Origin: DATJLY01 sp035604195
Lineage (GTDB): Bacteria > Pseudomonadota > Alphaproteobacteria > ATCC43930 > CGMCC-115725
DNA length: 14,938 bases
Assembly (NCBI GenBank): GCA_035604195.1
Contig: DATNIY010000008.1
Coordinates: 1 to 14,938, forward strand
Reading direction: 5' to 3'
Shown: positions 1 to 8,360 of the stretch, piece after piece
Numbering within the stretch: the stretch's first letter is position 1
How the letters are laid out: each line of letters opens with the position of its first letter
The notes under the pieces: generated by a model
Told to the model about the DNA's origin: nothing
The model's input: only the letters and a program-made list of their open reading frames with translations
Databases searched by the model: none
Made by a program: the position numbers and the translations under genes

Positions 1-141
1 GTAGAGGCGGAAGGTGGTGCCGACGCCCACTTCGCTATAGACGTTGATGTGGCCGCCCGACTGCTTCATGAAGCCGAACACCATGCTGAGGCCGAGGCCG
101 GTGCCCTTGTCGCGCTCCTTGGTGGTGTAGAAGGGCTCGAA
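1..141. repeat. 141-bp exact direct repeat, left copy (contig-end overlap)
   Basis: This stretch is identical base for base, and in the same orientation, to 14798-14938. It lies inside the kinase gene and encodes the end of the ATP-binding domain (F-box and G2-box region). A length of exactly 141 matches a common maximum assembly k-mer, so the likeliest meaning is that the two ends are the same DNA: a circular sequence of 14,797 bp or an unresolved repeat. A biological terminal repeat is less likely. Confidence 0.95.
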
Positions 142-1803
142 GATGCGGCTCAGCACTTCTTTCGTCATGCCTGAGCCGGTGTCGCTCACTTCGATCATGG
201 CATAGTCGCCCGGCGTCACCTCGGCATGCGCGGCGGCGTAATCGGCGTCGAGGCGGCGGTTGGCGGTCGCGATCATCAGCCGCCCGCCCTTGGGCATGGC
301 GTCGCGCGCGTTGGTGGCGAGATTGGTGAGACTCGCTTCGAGCTGCGCCGGATCGGCGATGACCGGCCACAGATCGGCAGCCGCCTCGAGCGAGATCTCG
401 ATGTGCTCGCCCAAAGTGCGGCGCAAGAGCTTGGCGTTCCCGGCGATCAGTTCGTCGAGCGCGATGCGCTGCGGCTGCAAGGGCTGGCGGCGGGCGAAGG
501 CGAGGAGCCGCCTTGTCAGGTCGGCGCCGCGGATCGCCGCATCGAGCGCCTCGCCGCCGAGCTCCTTGACGTCGCAATCCACACTCTTGCGCTCGCGCAG
601 CGTGTCGAGATTGCCGATGATGATGCCCAGCAGATTGTTGAAATCGTGCGCCATGCCGCCGGTCAGATTGCCGATCGCCTCCATTTTCTGCGCCTGAACC
701 AATTGCGCCTCCGCGCGCTGGCGCTCGGCGATCTCGGATTTCAGGCTTTCGTTCGATTGCTGCAACTCGATGGTTCTCTCGCGCACGCTCGCCGCGAGAT
801 TCCGCGCCTGGCCTTCGAGCTGGGCCGTCGCCTTGGCCAGGCGGCGGTGGAGCCCGTTGGTCTCGAACAGCAGCGCCGCGAGCACGAAGCTCGCCGCCAT
901 GAGCCCATAGAGGCGGCCGGCATAGAAGCCGAGGTCGAAGCGCCCGCTGTTGAGAACGGCGCTCAGCGCGATGTCGAAGAGCCAGGCGCACATGACGACC
1001 ATGAGCCACAGATCGATGATCGAATGCGGCTTCCTGCGCCACAGCACGACGAGGGCGACGAGGCTCACCGCCCAGACCGCGGCGAGCACGAATTTCGCGG
1101 CGGGCGCATAGTGGATGCCGTCGATGACGGTCGGCAGGAGAGCCTGGCCGGCGGTGGTCAGCACGGTCAAAGCGCAGACTCCGCCGGCAACGCCGAGCAG
1201 GCCGAGGGCGACGCTCCAGCCGGCGACGCCGCCATTCGCCGCGCGCCCGCGCAGCCGGGTGTAGGCGATGACGAAGAGCGGGAAGCCGCCGTGCCAGAAC
1301 GCATAAAGCCAGGCCGTCGTCTGGCTGCCCGCGCCGAGCAGTCCCGTTGTCGCGAACGCGCCGGGAAAGCTCAGCGCATGCGGAACCATCATCAGCGCAT
1401 CGAAGAAATAGCCGCAAGCGAGCGCCAGCACCGCGCGCGAGCGCGACTCCTGGAACTGGCCCCACAGCAACACGAAGGTGATCGCGTCATTGATCGCGAG
1501 CGCGGCTTCATAGCTCGCGATGAACGCCGGAACCCGCGGCAGCGGCAAGCGCGCGAAAGGCACGGCGGCGATGAAGGCGAGCGCTGAGAGAATGACGACG
1601 GCGAGGGCGATGCGGCGCTCGCGCCGCCCGGCGGGGGCGAGCGCGAGAGAGACGCGCTCCGAAGCCGCGGCGGCGCTGTTCGGCGCGGGCGTCGTTTCGG
1701 ACGCCGGCGCCGGGCGATGCCATGCGCCTTCCGCCGGCACGGTCTGAACATCCTCGGGCGGCGGATCGCCCGTCGCCTTGAGGGCGGTTGTCGCACGGGC
1801 CAT
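1..1803 (-). CDS. MASE4-domain hybrid histidine kinase, N-terminal and kinase part (3' end cut by window edge)
   Basis: This is a membrane sensor kinase read from the ATG at 1803, with a weak AGGATAGG-type ribosome site before it, to the left window edge (601 codons seen). After a Pro/Ala-rich cytoplasmic leader (1-60), a multi-helix MASE4-type sensor domain spans about residues 60-315, with a typical WLYAFWHGGFPLF segment at 164-176. A linker, probably coiled coil, runs to about 365. The HisKA segment carries the phospho-acceptor His386 in GGMAHDFNN. The ATPase domain has the N-box around Asn494/Asn498, the G1 box DTGSGM at 541-546, the F-box FEPF at 555-558 and the G2 box GTGLGL at 567-572. 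The gene is not broken: it continues in the same frame at 14938-14363, where the end of the ATPase and a receiver domain follow, 745 aa in all. The ligand sensed by MASE4 is not known. The family call rests on recognised motifs. Confidence 0.88.
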   Translation of the reverse strand, partial: MARATTALKATGDPPPEDVQTVPAEGAWHRPAPASETTPAPNSAAAASERVSLALAPAGRRERRIALAVVILSALAFIAAVPFARLPLPRVPAFIASYEAALAINDAITFVLLWGQFQESRSRAVLALACGYFFDALMMVPHALSFPGAFATTGLLGAGSQTTAWLYAFWHGGFPLFVIAYTRLRGRAANGGVAGWSVALGLLGVAGGVCALTVLTTAGQALLPTVIDGIHYAPAAKFVLAAVWAVSLVALVVLWRRKPHSIIDLWLMVVMCAWLFDIALSAVLNSGRFDLGFYAGRLYGLMAASFVLAALLFETNGLHRRLAKATAQLEGQARNLAASVRERTIELQQSNESLKSEIAERQRAEAQLVQAQKMEAIGNLTGGMAHDFNNLLGIIIGNLDTLRERKSVDCDVKELGGEALDAAIRGADLTRRLLAFARRQPLQPQRIALDELIAGNAKLLRRTLGEHIEISLEAAADLWPVIADPAQLEASLTNLATNARDAMPKGGRLMIATANRRLDADYAAAHAEVTPGDYAMIEVSDTGSGMTKEVLSRIFEPFYTTKERDKGTGLGLSMVFGFMKQSGGHINVYSEVGVGTTFRLY

Positions 1804-1856
1804 CGCGCCGCCTATCCTGGCCTAGCCGGTGTGGCGCCGATTGTGAGCCTGGACAG

Positions 1857-1871
1857 TTAACGACTTGTTAG
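1857..1871 (-). promoter_or_regulatory. possible CtrA-like box upstream of the hybrid kinase
   Basis: The plus strand reads TTAA, seven bases, then TTAG. This is one mismatch from the alphaproteobacterial CtrA consensus TTAA-N7-TTAA. It lies 54-68 bp before the kinase start codon, a sensible place for promoter control. A single short match can occur by chance, although TTAA is uncommon in DNA this GC-rich. Confidence 0.25.
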
Positions 1872-1918
1872 AAACCGCGAGCGCGCCGGCACCCAATTTA
1901 TTTCCGGTCGGTTCGCCC

Positions 1919-2728
1919 TCAGGCCGGATCGGGGGTAAGGCACTGGACGACCGCCCGGGCGGTCAGTTCCGGGATGAGATGGGCGCGGTATTCCGCGCTG
2001 GCGTGAATATCCGCGAGCAGATCCGTGGCCGAGACCGTGACCGCGCGCGCCGCCTCGGGCGTGAAGTTTGCTCCGAGCGCCGCTTCGAGCGCGCTCGCGC
2101 GGAAGGCGTGGCGCCCGGCGCCGGTGATGCTGACGCGAATCTCGCCGCCGCTTCGCGCCAGGAAAACGCCGACGATGCTGAAGCGCGAGGAGAGATTGGC
2201 GAATTTGACATAGGCCGCCGCTTCGGGCCGGGGAAAACTCACGCCGGTGATGATCTCGCCGGGCGCGAGCGCGGTCTCGAAGGAATCGACGATGAAATCA
2301 TCGGCCGGAATGGCGCGCACGCTCGTATGGATGGTGGCGGCCAGACCCAGCACGGCCGAGGGATAGCAAGCCGCCGGATCGTTGTGGGCGAGCGAGCCGC
2401 CGATGGTGCCGCGGTTGCGCACCAGCGGATCGCCGATTCCGCCGGCGAGCTTGGCGAGCGCGGGGATTTGGGCCTGCACCAGGGCCGAGCGCGACACCGC
2501 GAAATGCGTCGCCATCGCGCCGATCCAGAGCTTCCCGTCCTTGCTGCCGATGGCAGCGAGCTCTGCGATATCGGCGAGATCGATGAGCGCCGCGGGCCGC
2601 GCCAGGCGATGACGCATCACCGGCACCAGGCTCATGCCGCCGGCGAGCAGCTTCGTGTCTTCATCGGCCGCCAAGAGTTCGGACGCTTCGGCCAGACTCT
2701 TCGGGCGGTGATAGGCGAAGGGATACAT
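1919..2728 (-). CDS. xanthine dehydrogenase-family hydroxylase, FAD-binding (medium) subunit
   Basis: This 269-aa protein is the CoxM-type flavin subunit that passes electrons from the 2Fe-2S clusters to FAD in a cytoplasmic molybdenum hydroxylase. The family's two flavin-binding motifs are visible: LLAGGMSLVPVM near residues 27-38 and the TIGGSLAHND segment near 108-117. The C-terminal half is the usual CO dehydrogenase flavoprotein C-terminal domain. The ATG at 2728 follows the small-subunit stop by six bases, so it is the last gene of a large-small-medium operon. Length is close to the family norm of about 260-290 aa. Nothing appears truncated. The substrate is set by the large subunit and is unknown. 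Confidence 0.9.
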   Translation of the reverse strand: MYPFAYHRPKSLAEASELLAADEDTKLLAGGMSLVPVMRHRLARPAALIDLADIAELAAIGSKDGKLWIGAMATHFAVSRSALVQAQIPALAKLAGGIGDPLVRNRGTIGGSLAHNDPAACYPSAVLGLAATIHTSVRAIPADDFIVDSFETALAPGEIITGVSFPRPEAAAYVKFANLSSRFSIVGVFLARSGGEIRVSITGAGRHAFRASALEAALGANFTPEAARAVTVSATDLLADIHASAEYRAHLIPELTARAVVQCLTPDPA

Positions 2729-2734
2729 CGGCGT

Positions 2735-3222
<488 letters not shown>

Positions 3223-3226
<4 letters not shown>

Positions 3227-5595
3227 GCCGCCGCCTTCCGCGCCGCAGCGAGCGCGCGCCACACCGAATAGGGCGTGATCGGCAGCTCGACATGGCGCAC
3301 GCCCAAATGCCAGAGCGCATCGACCACGGCATTGCCGATCGCCGCCGGCGGCCCGATCGCGCCGGTCTCGCTGCCGCCCTTGACGCCCAATGGGTTGCTC
3401 GGCGCCGGCGTGCAATGGTAGGCGCTGGCGAGCGGCGGCATGTCGGCGGCGCGCGGCATGGCGTAATCCATGAAGGTGCCGGAAAGGAGCTGGCCGCTCT
3501 CGCGGTCGTAGACGACATGCTCCATCATCGCCTGGCCGATGCCTTGCGCCAGCCCGCCATGCACCTGGCCCTCGACGATCATGGGATTGATGACCGTGCC
3601 GCAATCATCGACCGTGTAGTAGGCCTTGAGCGCGAACTGGCCGGTGCGGGGATCGACGATGACGACCGCCAGATGCATCGCCTCGGGATCGTTCAGGTCG
3701 GGCGGATCGTAGAAGATCGTGCATTCGAGCCCGGGCTCGACGCCGTCGCCGACCGGGATTTGCGCGCCGTGATAGGCCAGATCCGCGACATCGGCGAAGG
3801 AGAGCCGGCGGTTCGAGGCCGGCGCCGAGAAATACCCGTCGTCGTAACTGACCGCCGCCGCCTCGCATTCGAGCGCATGGGCGGCAATGCGCCTCGCCTT
3901 CTCGACGATGCGCTCGGAGGCGCGATAGATCGCGGTGCCGCCGACCGAGGCCGAGCGCGAGCCCCAGGTGCCGTTGCCGTAGGGCACCTGGCTCGTGTCG
4001 CCCTCGATTATGGCGATGTCCTCAACGGGCAAGCCGAGCCGGTCGGCGGCGATCTGGGCGAAGGTGATGTCGTGGCCCTGGCCGTGCGAATGGCTGCCGG
4101 AATAGACCGTGACCTTGCCGTCGCTGTGGACTCGGATGGTGGCGGATTCATAGCCGCCATGGAGCCCGCCTTTGGTCGCAAGCTGGGCGCTCGGCCCGGT
4201 GCCGGACTTGTCGAGAAACGCCGCGATGCCGATGCCCATGAGCACGCCGCGCGCGCGCAGGCGCGCCTGCTCCCGGCGCAGCGCCGCATAGTCGGCGAGC
4301 GCCACGAGCTTTTCGAGGAGCGCCGGCGGATCGCCCGAATCATAGGTGCGCCCGCCCAGAGCGCGGTAGGGAAAGCGCGCCGCGGGAATGAGGTTGCGCC
4401 GGCGGATCTCGACGGGATCGATGCCCATCTCGCGCGCGCCGTTCTCCAAGAGCCGCTCGTTGACGAAGGTCGCCTCGGGCCGGCCCGAGCCGCGATAGGC
4501 GTCGATCGGCACCGTGTTGGTATAGACGCAGCGCACGCGGAAATCGAGCGCCGGCGTGAGGTAAAGGCCGGTGATGGTCTGCGGATAGGAATTGCCGGGG
4601 ATGCTCGGCGCGAAATTGCTGAGATAGGCGCCGAGGCAGGCGATGGTGTCCACCTCCATGGCGAGGATCTTGCCGTCCTTGTCGAAGGCCATGCGCGCCT
4701 GGGTGACGTGGTCGCGCGCCTGGGTGTCGGAGAGCAGCGATTCCGACCGCGTCGCCGTCCACTTGACCGTGCGCCGCAGCGCCCGCGCCAGCCACACCAC
4801 GGTCGCGACCTCGACGGTGAAATTGACCTTTTGGCCGAAGCCGCCGCCGACATCGGGGGCGATGACGCGGAGCTTGGTCTCGGGAATCTTGAGCGCGTAT
4901 TTGCAGATCCAGCGCCGCAGCATATGCGGCACCTGGGTCGTCGCCCACAAGGTCACGCTGTCGCCGTCCTTCATATACTCGGCGACGTAGGAGCGCGGCT
5001 CGAGGGGACTGCCGGCGACGCGGTTGCTGACCAATGTCAATTCCGTGACATGCGCCGCCTGCGCAAAGGCCGCGCGAGCCGCCTCGGCATCGCCGCGCCG
5101 GTTGTCGTTGACGAGATTGGTGCCGAGCTCCTCGTGCAGGAGCGGCGCATCGGCCGCCAGCGCCGCCGCCGTATCGGCGACCGCCGGCAGCGGCTCGTAA
5201 TCGACGGCGATGGCGTCGGCGGCGTCGAGCGCGATATAGCGGTTCTCCGCGACGACCGCCGCGACGACGTCGCCGACATGCCGCACCTTGCCGGACGCGA
5301 TGGCGGGCCGGAGCGCCTCGTTCATCGGCCGCCCGTCGCCGAAGGGCATCGGGTGGACGCAGACCAATTTGCCCAATCCCGCTGCCGCCCAGTCTGCGGC
5401 GGTGACGATGATGAGGACGCCGGGAATGGCGCGCGCGCGGCGCGTGTCGATGCCGCGGATGCGCGCATGCGCATGCGGGCTTCTGAGAAAGGCGAGCGCG
5501 GCGCCGGCGGGCACCGCGATGTCATCGACGAACTTGCCGTCCCCGGCGAGAAACCGCACGTCCTCGCGGCGCCGCAATGCCTGCCCGACATACAT
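3223..5595 (-). CDS. xanthine dehydrogenase-family molybdopterin-binding (large) subunit, form II CoxL-like
   Basis: This 790-aa protein binds molybdopterin cytosine dinucleotide and carries the hydroxylation active site. Recognisable elements in order are an N-terminal a/b hammerhead domain (about 20-135), VGGGFGQK at 249-256, AYRGSGR at 366-372, the GQGHD cofactor motif at 505-509 and the catalytic-base Glu743 in KGGSETG. True form I CO dehydrogenases have AYRCSFR with a Cys that binds Cu; here that position is Gly369, so this is not expected to oxidise CO. It should hydroxylate an aldehyde, N-heterocycle or acyl-type substrate with water as oxygen donor. The ATG at 5595 has GGGAGG about 12 bases before it, rather far. 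The small subunit overlaps its stop. A class II aldolase and an aromatic-acid-type porter lie upstream on the same strand, suggesting a catabolic role. The exact substrate cannot be read from the sequence. Confidence 0.92.
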
Positions 5596-5653
5596 CGTTT
5601 GATTGTGCCTCCCGCGCGACGTCGATGACGTTCTCTTACATCGGCGGCGCGCT

Positions 5654-5659
5654 TGTCAA
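5654..5659 (-). promoter_or_regulatory. possible -35 element upstream of the hydroxylase operon
   Basis: The minus strand reads TTGACA, a perfect sigma70 -35 hexamer, about 60 bp before the large-subunit ATG. The downstream -10 candidates (TAAGAG after 15 bp) are poor, so an internal promoter is only suggested. The three hydroxylase genes may instead be read through from the porter and aldolase genes. Confidence 0.25.
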
Positions 5660-5688
5660 TCGCGGGTCGGATCGCGCGCGCTTAGGCC

Positions 5689-5772
5689 GTCATGGCCGGC
5701 CTTCGTGCCGGCCATCCACGCGTCAGGGGCGGCCAATCGGACGTGGATGCGCGGGACGAGCCCGCGCATGAC
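5689..5772. repeat. REP/BIME-like double-hairpin palindromic element
   Basis: Two perfect 9-bp stems lie side by side: ATGGCCGGC/GCCGGCCAT with a 6-base loop (5692-5715) and ATGCGCGGG/CCCGCGCAT with a 5-base loop (5747-5769). The outer ends pair as GTCATG...CATGAC, and the inner flanks ATCCACG...CGTGGAT also pair, so the whole 84 bp can form a cruciform. The pattern resembles dispersed intergenic palindromes known from Bradyrhizobium-like genomes. That resemblance is from memory and only one copy is present here. It sits between the aldolase and hydroxylase genes and may affect mRNA stability or attenuate read-through. Confidence 0.8.
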
Positions 5773-5818
5773 GATGCCTTATCGTCGCTTCGGCAAGTAG
5801 ACGTGCGCCTCCGCGCGC

Positions 5819-6556
5819 CTATTCCTTGCCGAGGAGCTGGTATTTCCAGTTCGACCACGGCCGGTCGAGCGAGGTCTCGCTGGTCTCGTTGACCTCGGCG
5901 CCGAGCGCGGCCTCCTCGGCGGAGAGATACGTGACCTCGCCCAATCGCATCGCCTCCATCTGCATGGCCGCGTTCTCGGCGGCATAGATGGCGCGGAACA
6001 CCGCATTCTTGATCGAGCGCCCGACCAGGGTGGCGCCGTGCCCGCGCATCAACACGAGGTTCTTGTCGCCGAGCGATAGGGCGAGCGCGTGCCCGAGCTT
6101 GGGGTCGCGCACCAGCATGTTGGTCGGCCCACCCGCCGCCTCGCGGATCTCGAAGACCGGCACGCCGGTGCCGAGAAAGCCGCTCATGTGATAGATCGGC
6201 TGGAGCGGCGCCTTGGTGACGCAGAAGGGGATGAGCGCCCGGGTGTGACAATGGACGATCGAGACCACGTCCGGCCGCGCCTTGTAGATCTCGCCGTGGA
6301 TATAGCGCTCGTTGTAGGATTTGCGGTTGTCGGTGAGCTGGTTGCTGTCGAGGTCATAGGTGATGATGTCGTCGGCCTCGACGAGCGCCGGCGCGCGCAT
6401 GCGCGACATCAGGTACTTGGTCGGGTCCTTGTCGTGCCGGACGCTGATGTGGCCGAGCCCGTCGACGATCTTCTGGTCGTAGAGAATCTTGTTGGCGAGC
6501 ACCAGCTCGTCGATGAGCCCGTCGGACACCGGCGACACCCTCGTCGATCCCTGCAT
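5819..6556 (-). CDS. class II aldolase/adducin-family protein, possible decarboxylase
   Basis: This 245-aa cytoplasmic metal-dependent enzyme belongs to the fuculose-phosphate aldolase fold. Likely divalent-metal ligands are His102 and His104 (HCHT) and His173 (RGHG). Glu83 in YNERYIH aligns with the catalytic Glu of FucA. GHISVR at 35-40 matches the substrate-phosphate loop region, but with His where sugar aldolases have Asn. The ATG at 6556 is chosen because GAGGAG lies six bases before it; the frame stays open to a TTG at 6598 that has no ribosome site. Some members of this subfamily decarboxylate dihydroxyphthalate or pyridine dicarboxylates. Given the porter and molybdenum hydroxylase alongside, a ring-acid decarboxylase is as plausible as an aldolase. 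The gap to the upstream porter is 112 bp on the same strand. Confidence 0.88.
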   Translation of the reverse strand: MQGSTRVSPVSDGLIDELVLANKILYDQKIVDGLGHISVRHDKDPTKYLMSRMRAPALVEADDIITYDLDSNQLTDNRKSYNERYIHGEIYKARPDVVSIVHCHTRALIPFCVTKAPLQPIYHMSGFLGTGVPVFEIREAAGGPTNMLVRDPKLGHALALSLGDKNLVLMRGHGATLVGRSIKNAVFRAIYAAENAAMQMEAMRLGEVTYLSAEEAALGAEVNETSETSLDRPWSNWKYQLLGKE

Positions 6557-6668
6557 GAAACGCTCCTCGATCTCGCTTGCGTGGTACAGATTTGGCAACG
6601 CGCGCCGACCTTAGCCGCAGCGACGGCCGCGGCAAAGATCGAAATGTCGCGCGCTGATCGCGCTTGCA

Positions 6669-8036
6669 TCAGAATGCCGGGCTCGCCTGCCGCGCCGCTT
6701 CCGGCGCCGCCTTCACCCGCTGCGCCTGCAGCTGCGCCACGGCGAAGCAGGCGACCGCGCCGACCAGGAAGGGCACCGCCGACCACAGATAGAGCCGCTC
6801 GATCGGCAGCGCGATCAAGAGGCCGCCGACGATCGGGCCGATGATCGAGCCCAGGCGTCCGACGCCGAGCGCCCAGCCGACGCCGTTCGAGCGCAGCGAG
6901 GTCGGATAGAGCATCGCCGTCGTCACGTTGAGCCCGGTCTGCAGCCCCAAGACGCAGAAGCCGCCCAGGAACTCGGCCGCCATGAGGAGCGGCTCCGACA
7001 GCGTTCCGAAATAGCCGATCGAGCCGACGACGGGTGCGGCAAGCAGGAAAAGGATGGCAATGGGCCAATAGCCCAGCTTGTCGATCGGCCGGCATAGCAC
7101 CAGCCCGCCGATCGTGCCGCCGACCTGGAACAGCGAGGTCGCGAGCGCCGCCCTGGCGATCGGCAGATGCGCGCTGGTGAGAAGGGTCGGGGTCCAGCTC
7201 AGGAGAAAGAAATAGCCCATCAGATTGAGCGCGAAGAGCAGCCAAACCAGCGGCGTGATCAGCGCCAAGCCGTCGCAGAACAGATAGCGCGGCGAGAATC
7301 CCCGATACTGCCGCTCGTCCTCGATGACGAAGCGCGCGCCTGAGGGAATCGCCGCATTGGGCTCGAGGGTGCCGAGGAGCTTGACGAGATCGGCGCGCCG
7401 CCGCTCCTGGAGCGCGAGGTATTTGATCGATTCGGGCAGCCACAGCGCCGCCAGAATCGCCATGCAGATCGGCACGACGCCGCCGACCCAGAACAGAATC
7501 GTCCAGCCATAATGCGGCATGAGCAAGGCTGCGATTACGCCGGGCGCGGCGCCGCCGATCGGCACGCCGCTGATGGCGATGATGGTCATCGTCGCCCGCA
7601 GCCGCTTCGGCGCGAACTCGGCATTGAGCGCGATGAGGTTGGGGAACAATCCGCCGATGCCGATGCCGGCGAGGAAGCGCAGCCACAGCAGGTGCTGCAA
7701 CGACGTCGCGAACACCGCGAGCCAGGTGAAGAGGCCGAAGGCGAGGCAGGAGGCGACCACCGCCTTCTTGCGGCCGAAGCGGTCGCCGATATAGCCGAAA
7801 AACGGCGCGCCGAAGAGGATGCCGACGAGGCTCGCGCTGAACACCGGGGCCAAGGCACTGCGGTCGGCGATGTGCCAGGCGTTGACCAGGGCGGGCGCGG
7901 CGAAGCTGATCGCGGCGATGTCGTAGCCGTCGACGAAGATGATGAAGAACGACAGGACGATGAGCCCGATGTTGAAGGCGCTGATCCGACGCGTGTCGAT
8001 CAGGCCGGAGACGTCGAATGTCCGAGCCTCCGCCAT
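6669..8036 (-). CDS. MFS transporter, aromatic acid:H+ symporter (PcaK-like) type
   Basis: This 455-aa inner-membrane protein shows about 12 hydrophobic segments. It carries the DGYD motif at 36-39 in the first helix, equivalent to the DGxD of PcaK-type aromatic acid symporters, then GDRFGRK (84-90) in loop 2-3 and PESIKY (201-206) after helix 6, all hallmarks of that branch of the superfamily. Helices 7-12 follow a cytoplasmic loop around 205-240. The ATG at 8036 is preceded by GGGGAGGAGG, a strong ribosome site. The frame stays open for another 1 kb upstream, but that part is antisense to the bactofilin and is not coding. As the first gene of the minus-strand run it probably imports the substrate of the aldolase and hydroxylase. 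The substrate is unknown, and a benzoate- or phthalate-like or heteroaromatic acid is inferred. Confidence 0.9.
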   Translation of the reverse strand: MAEARTFDVSGLIDTRRISAFNIGLIVLSFFIIFVDGYDIAAISFAAPALVNAWHIADRSALAPVFSASLVGILFGAPFFGYIGDRFGRKKAVVASCLAFGLFTWLAVFATSLQHLLWLRFLAGIGIGGLFPNLIALNAEFAPKRLRATMTIIAISGVPIGGAAPGVIAALLMPHYGWTILFWVGGVVPICMAILAALWLPESIKYLALQERRRADLVKLLGTLEPNAAIPSGARFVIEDERQYRGFSPRYLFCDGLALITPLVWLLFALNLMGYFFLLSWTPTLLTSAHLPIARAALATSLFQVGGTIGGLVLCRPIDKLGYWPIAILFLLAAPVVGSIGYFGTLSEPLLMAAEFLGGFCVLGLQTGLNVTTAMLYPTSLRSNGVGWALGVGRLGSIIGPIVGGLLIALPIERLYLWSAVPFLVGAVACFAVAQLQAQRVKAAPEAARQASPAF

Positions 8037-8109
8037 GGCTCCTCCTCCCCGGGCCGCGCTGGGCAGCGCTTCGTGCCGTCTTTCGCTGCAGCTTCCGGCG
8101 TCCGGCGCC

Positions 8110-8150
8110 GGAATGCAATGCATTTGGGCGGCGCGCGGCCGCCGCATTCC
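8110..8150. promoter_or_regulatory. nested inverted repeats, possible operator for the transporter operon
   Basis: An outer pair GGAATGC (8110-8116) and GCATTCC (8144-8150) encloses an inner hairpin GGCGGC-GCGCG-GCCGCC (8127-8143). Overlapping the left arm is a separate 13-bp dyad AATGCA-A-TGCATT (8112-8124). The block lies 74-114 bp before the transporter ATG, where an activator or repressor would bind. No T-run follows, so a terminator is less likely. No regulator gene is in the window to pair with it. Confidence 0.35.
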
Positions 8151-8167
8151 GATCCCATTCGGCGGCC

Positions 8168-8197
8168 TTGCCAAATTTGCTGAATTTCGCATAAAAT
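8168..8197 (+). promoter_or_regulatory. sigma70-like promoter towards the bactofilin gene
   Basis: TTGCCA (8168-8173) and TAAAAT (8192-8197) each match the sigma70 hexamers at five of six positions, with an 18-bp spacer. The expected start near 8204 would give a leader of about 155 bases for the bactofilin, or about 32 bases for the small ORF at 8236. Confidence 0.45.
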
Positions 8198-8235
8198 CGG
8201 CGGCGGCGCGGCCTTTTCTGCGCCAGGACACCAAA

Positions 8236-8319
8236 ATGCCCCACCCGGCCGTCTGGAAATTCTTTAAGCTCTGTCGCAAGATCGGCGGCAGCTTTTCGTT
8301 GCCGTCATCAAAGACGTAA
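8236..8319 (+). CDS. possible 27-aa small protein or leader peptide
   Basis: A short ORF starts with ATG, has AGGA seven bases upstream, and sits about 30 bases past the predicted promoter. It stops at TAA 41 bases before the bactofilin ATG. The product would be basic with an aromatic centre (VWKFFKLCRKIGG). No family is recognised. It could be a chance ORF in the leader of the bactofilin message; placement and ribosome site are the only support. Confidence 0.3.
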   Translation: MPHPAVWKFFKLCRKIGGSFSLPSSKT

Positions 8320-8360
8320 CAAATCCCATGTAATCTCGGCGGAAAATAGGAGACATCGCG

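Larger units (their letters stand above)
8037..8360. other. 324-bp divergent intergenic region between transporter and bactofilin genes
   Basis: The half near the transporter contains the transporter ribosome site and nested inverted repeats at 8110-8150. The half near the bactofilin is AT-rich and holds a sigma70-like promoter at 8168-8197 and a 27-codon ORF at 8236-8319. No tRNA, riboswitch or terminator with a T-run is visible. Confidence 0.7.

Noticed and set aside
35..1465. 476-codon minus-strand open frame at the left end
   Set aside because: It is an Arg-rich shadow of the hybrid kinase, whose motifs (MAHDFNN, DTGSGM, GTGLGL) are in a different minus-strand frame running from 1803 off the edge.
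3292..5628. 778-codon plus-strand open frame antisense to the whole hydroxylase large subunit
   Set aside because: The translation is rich in Arg, Asp, Gly and His without domain motifs, while the opposite strand carries all the active-site motifs. Long antisense frames are expected at this GC content. The same applies to 226-1587, 1865-3271, 6089-6844 and 10631-12751 on the plus strand.
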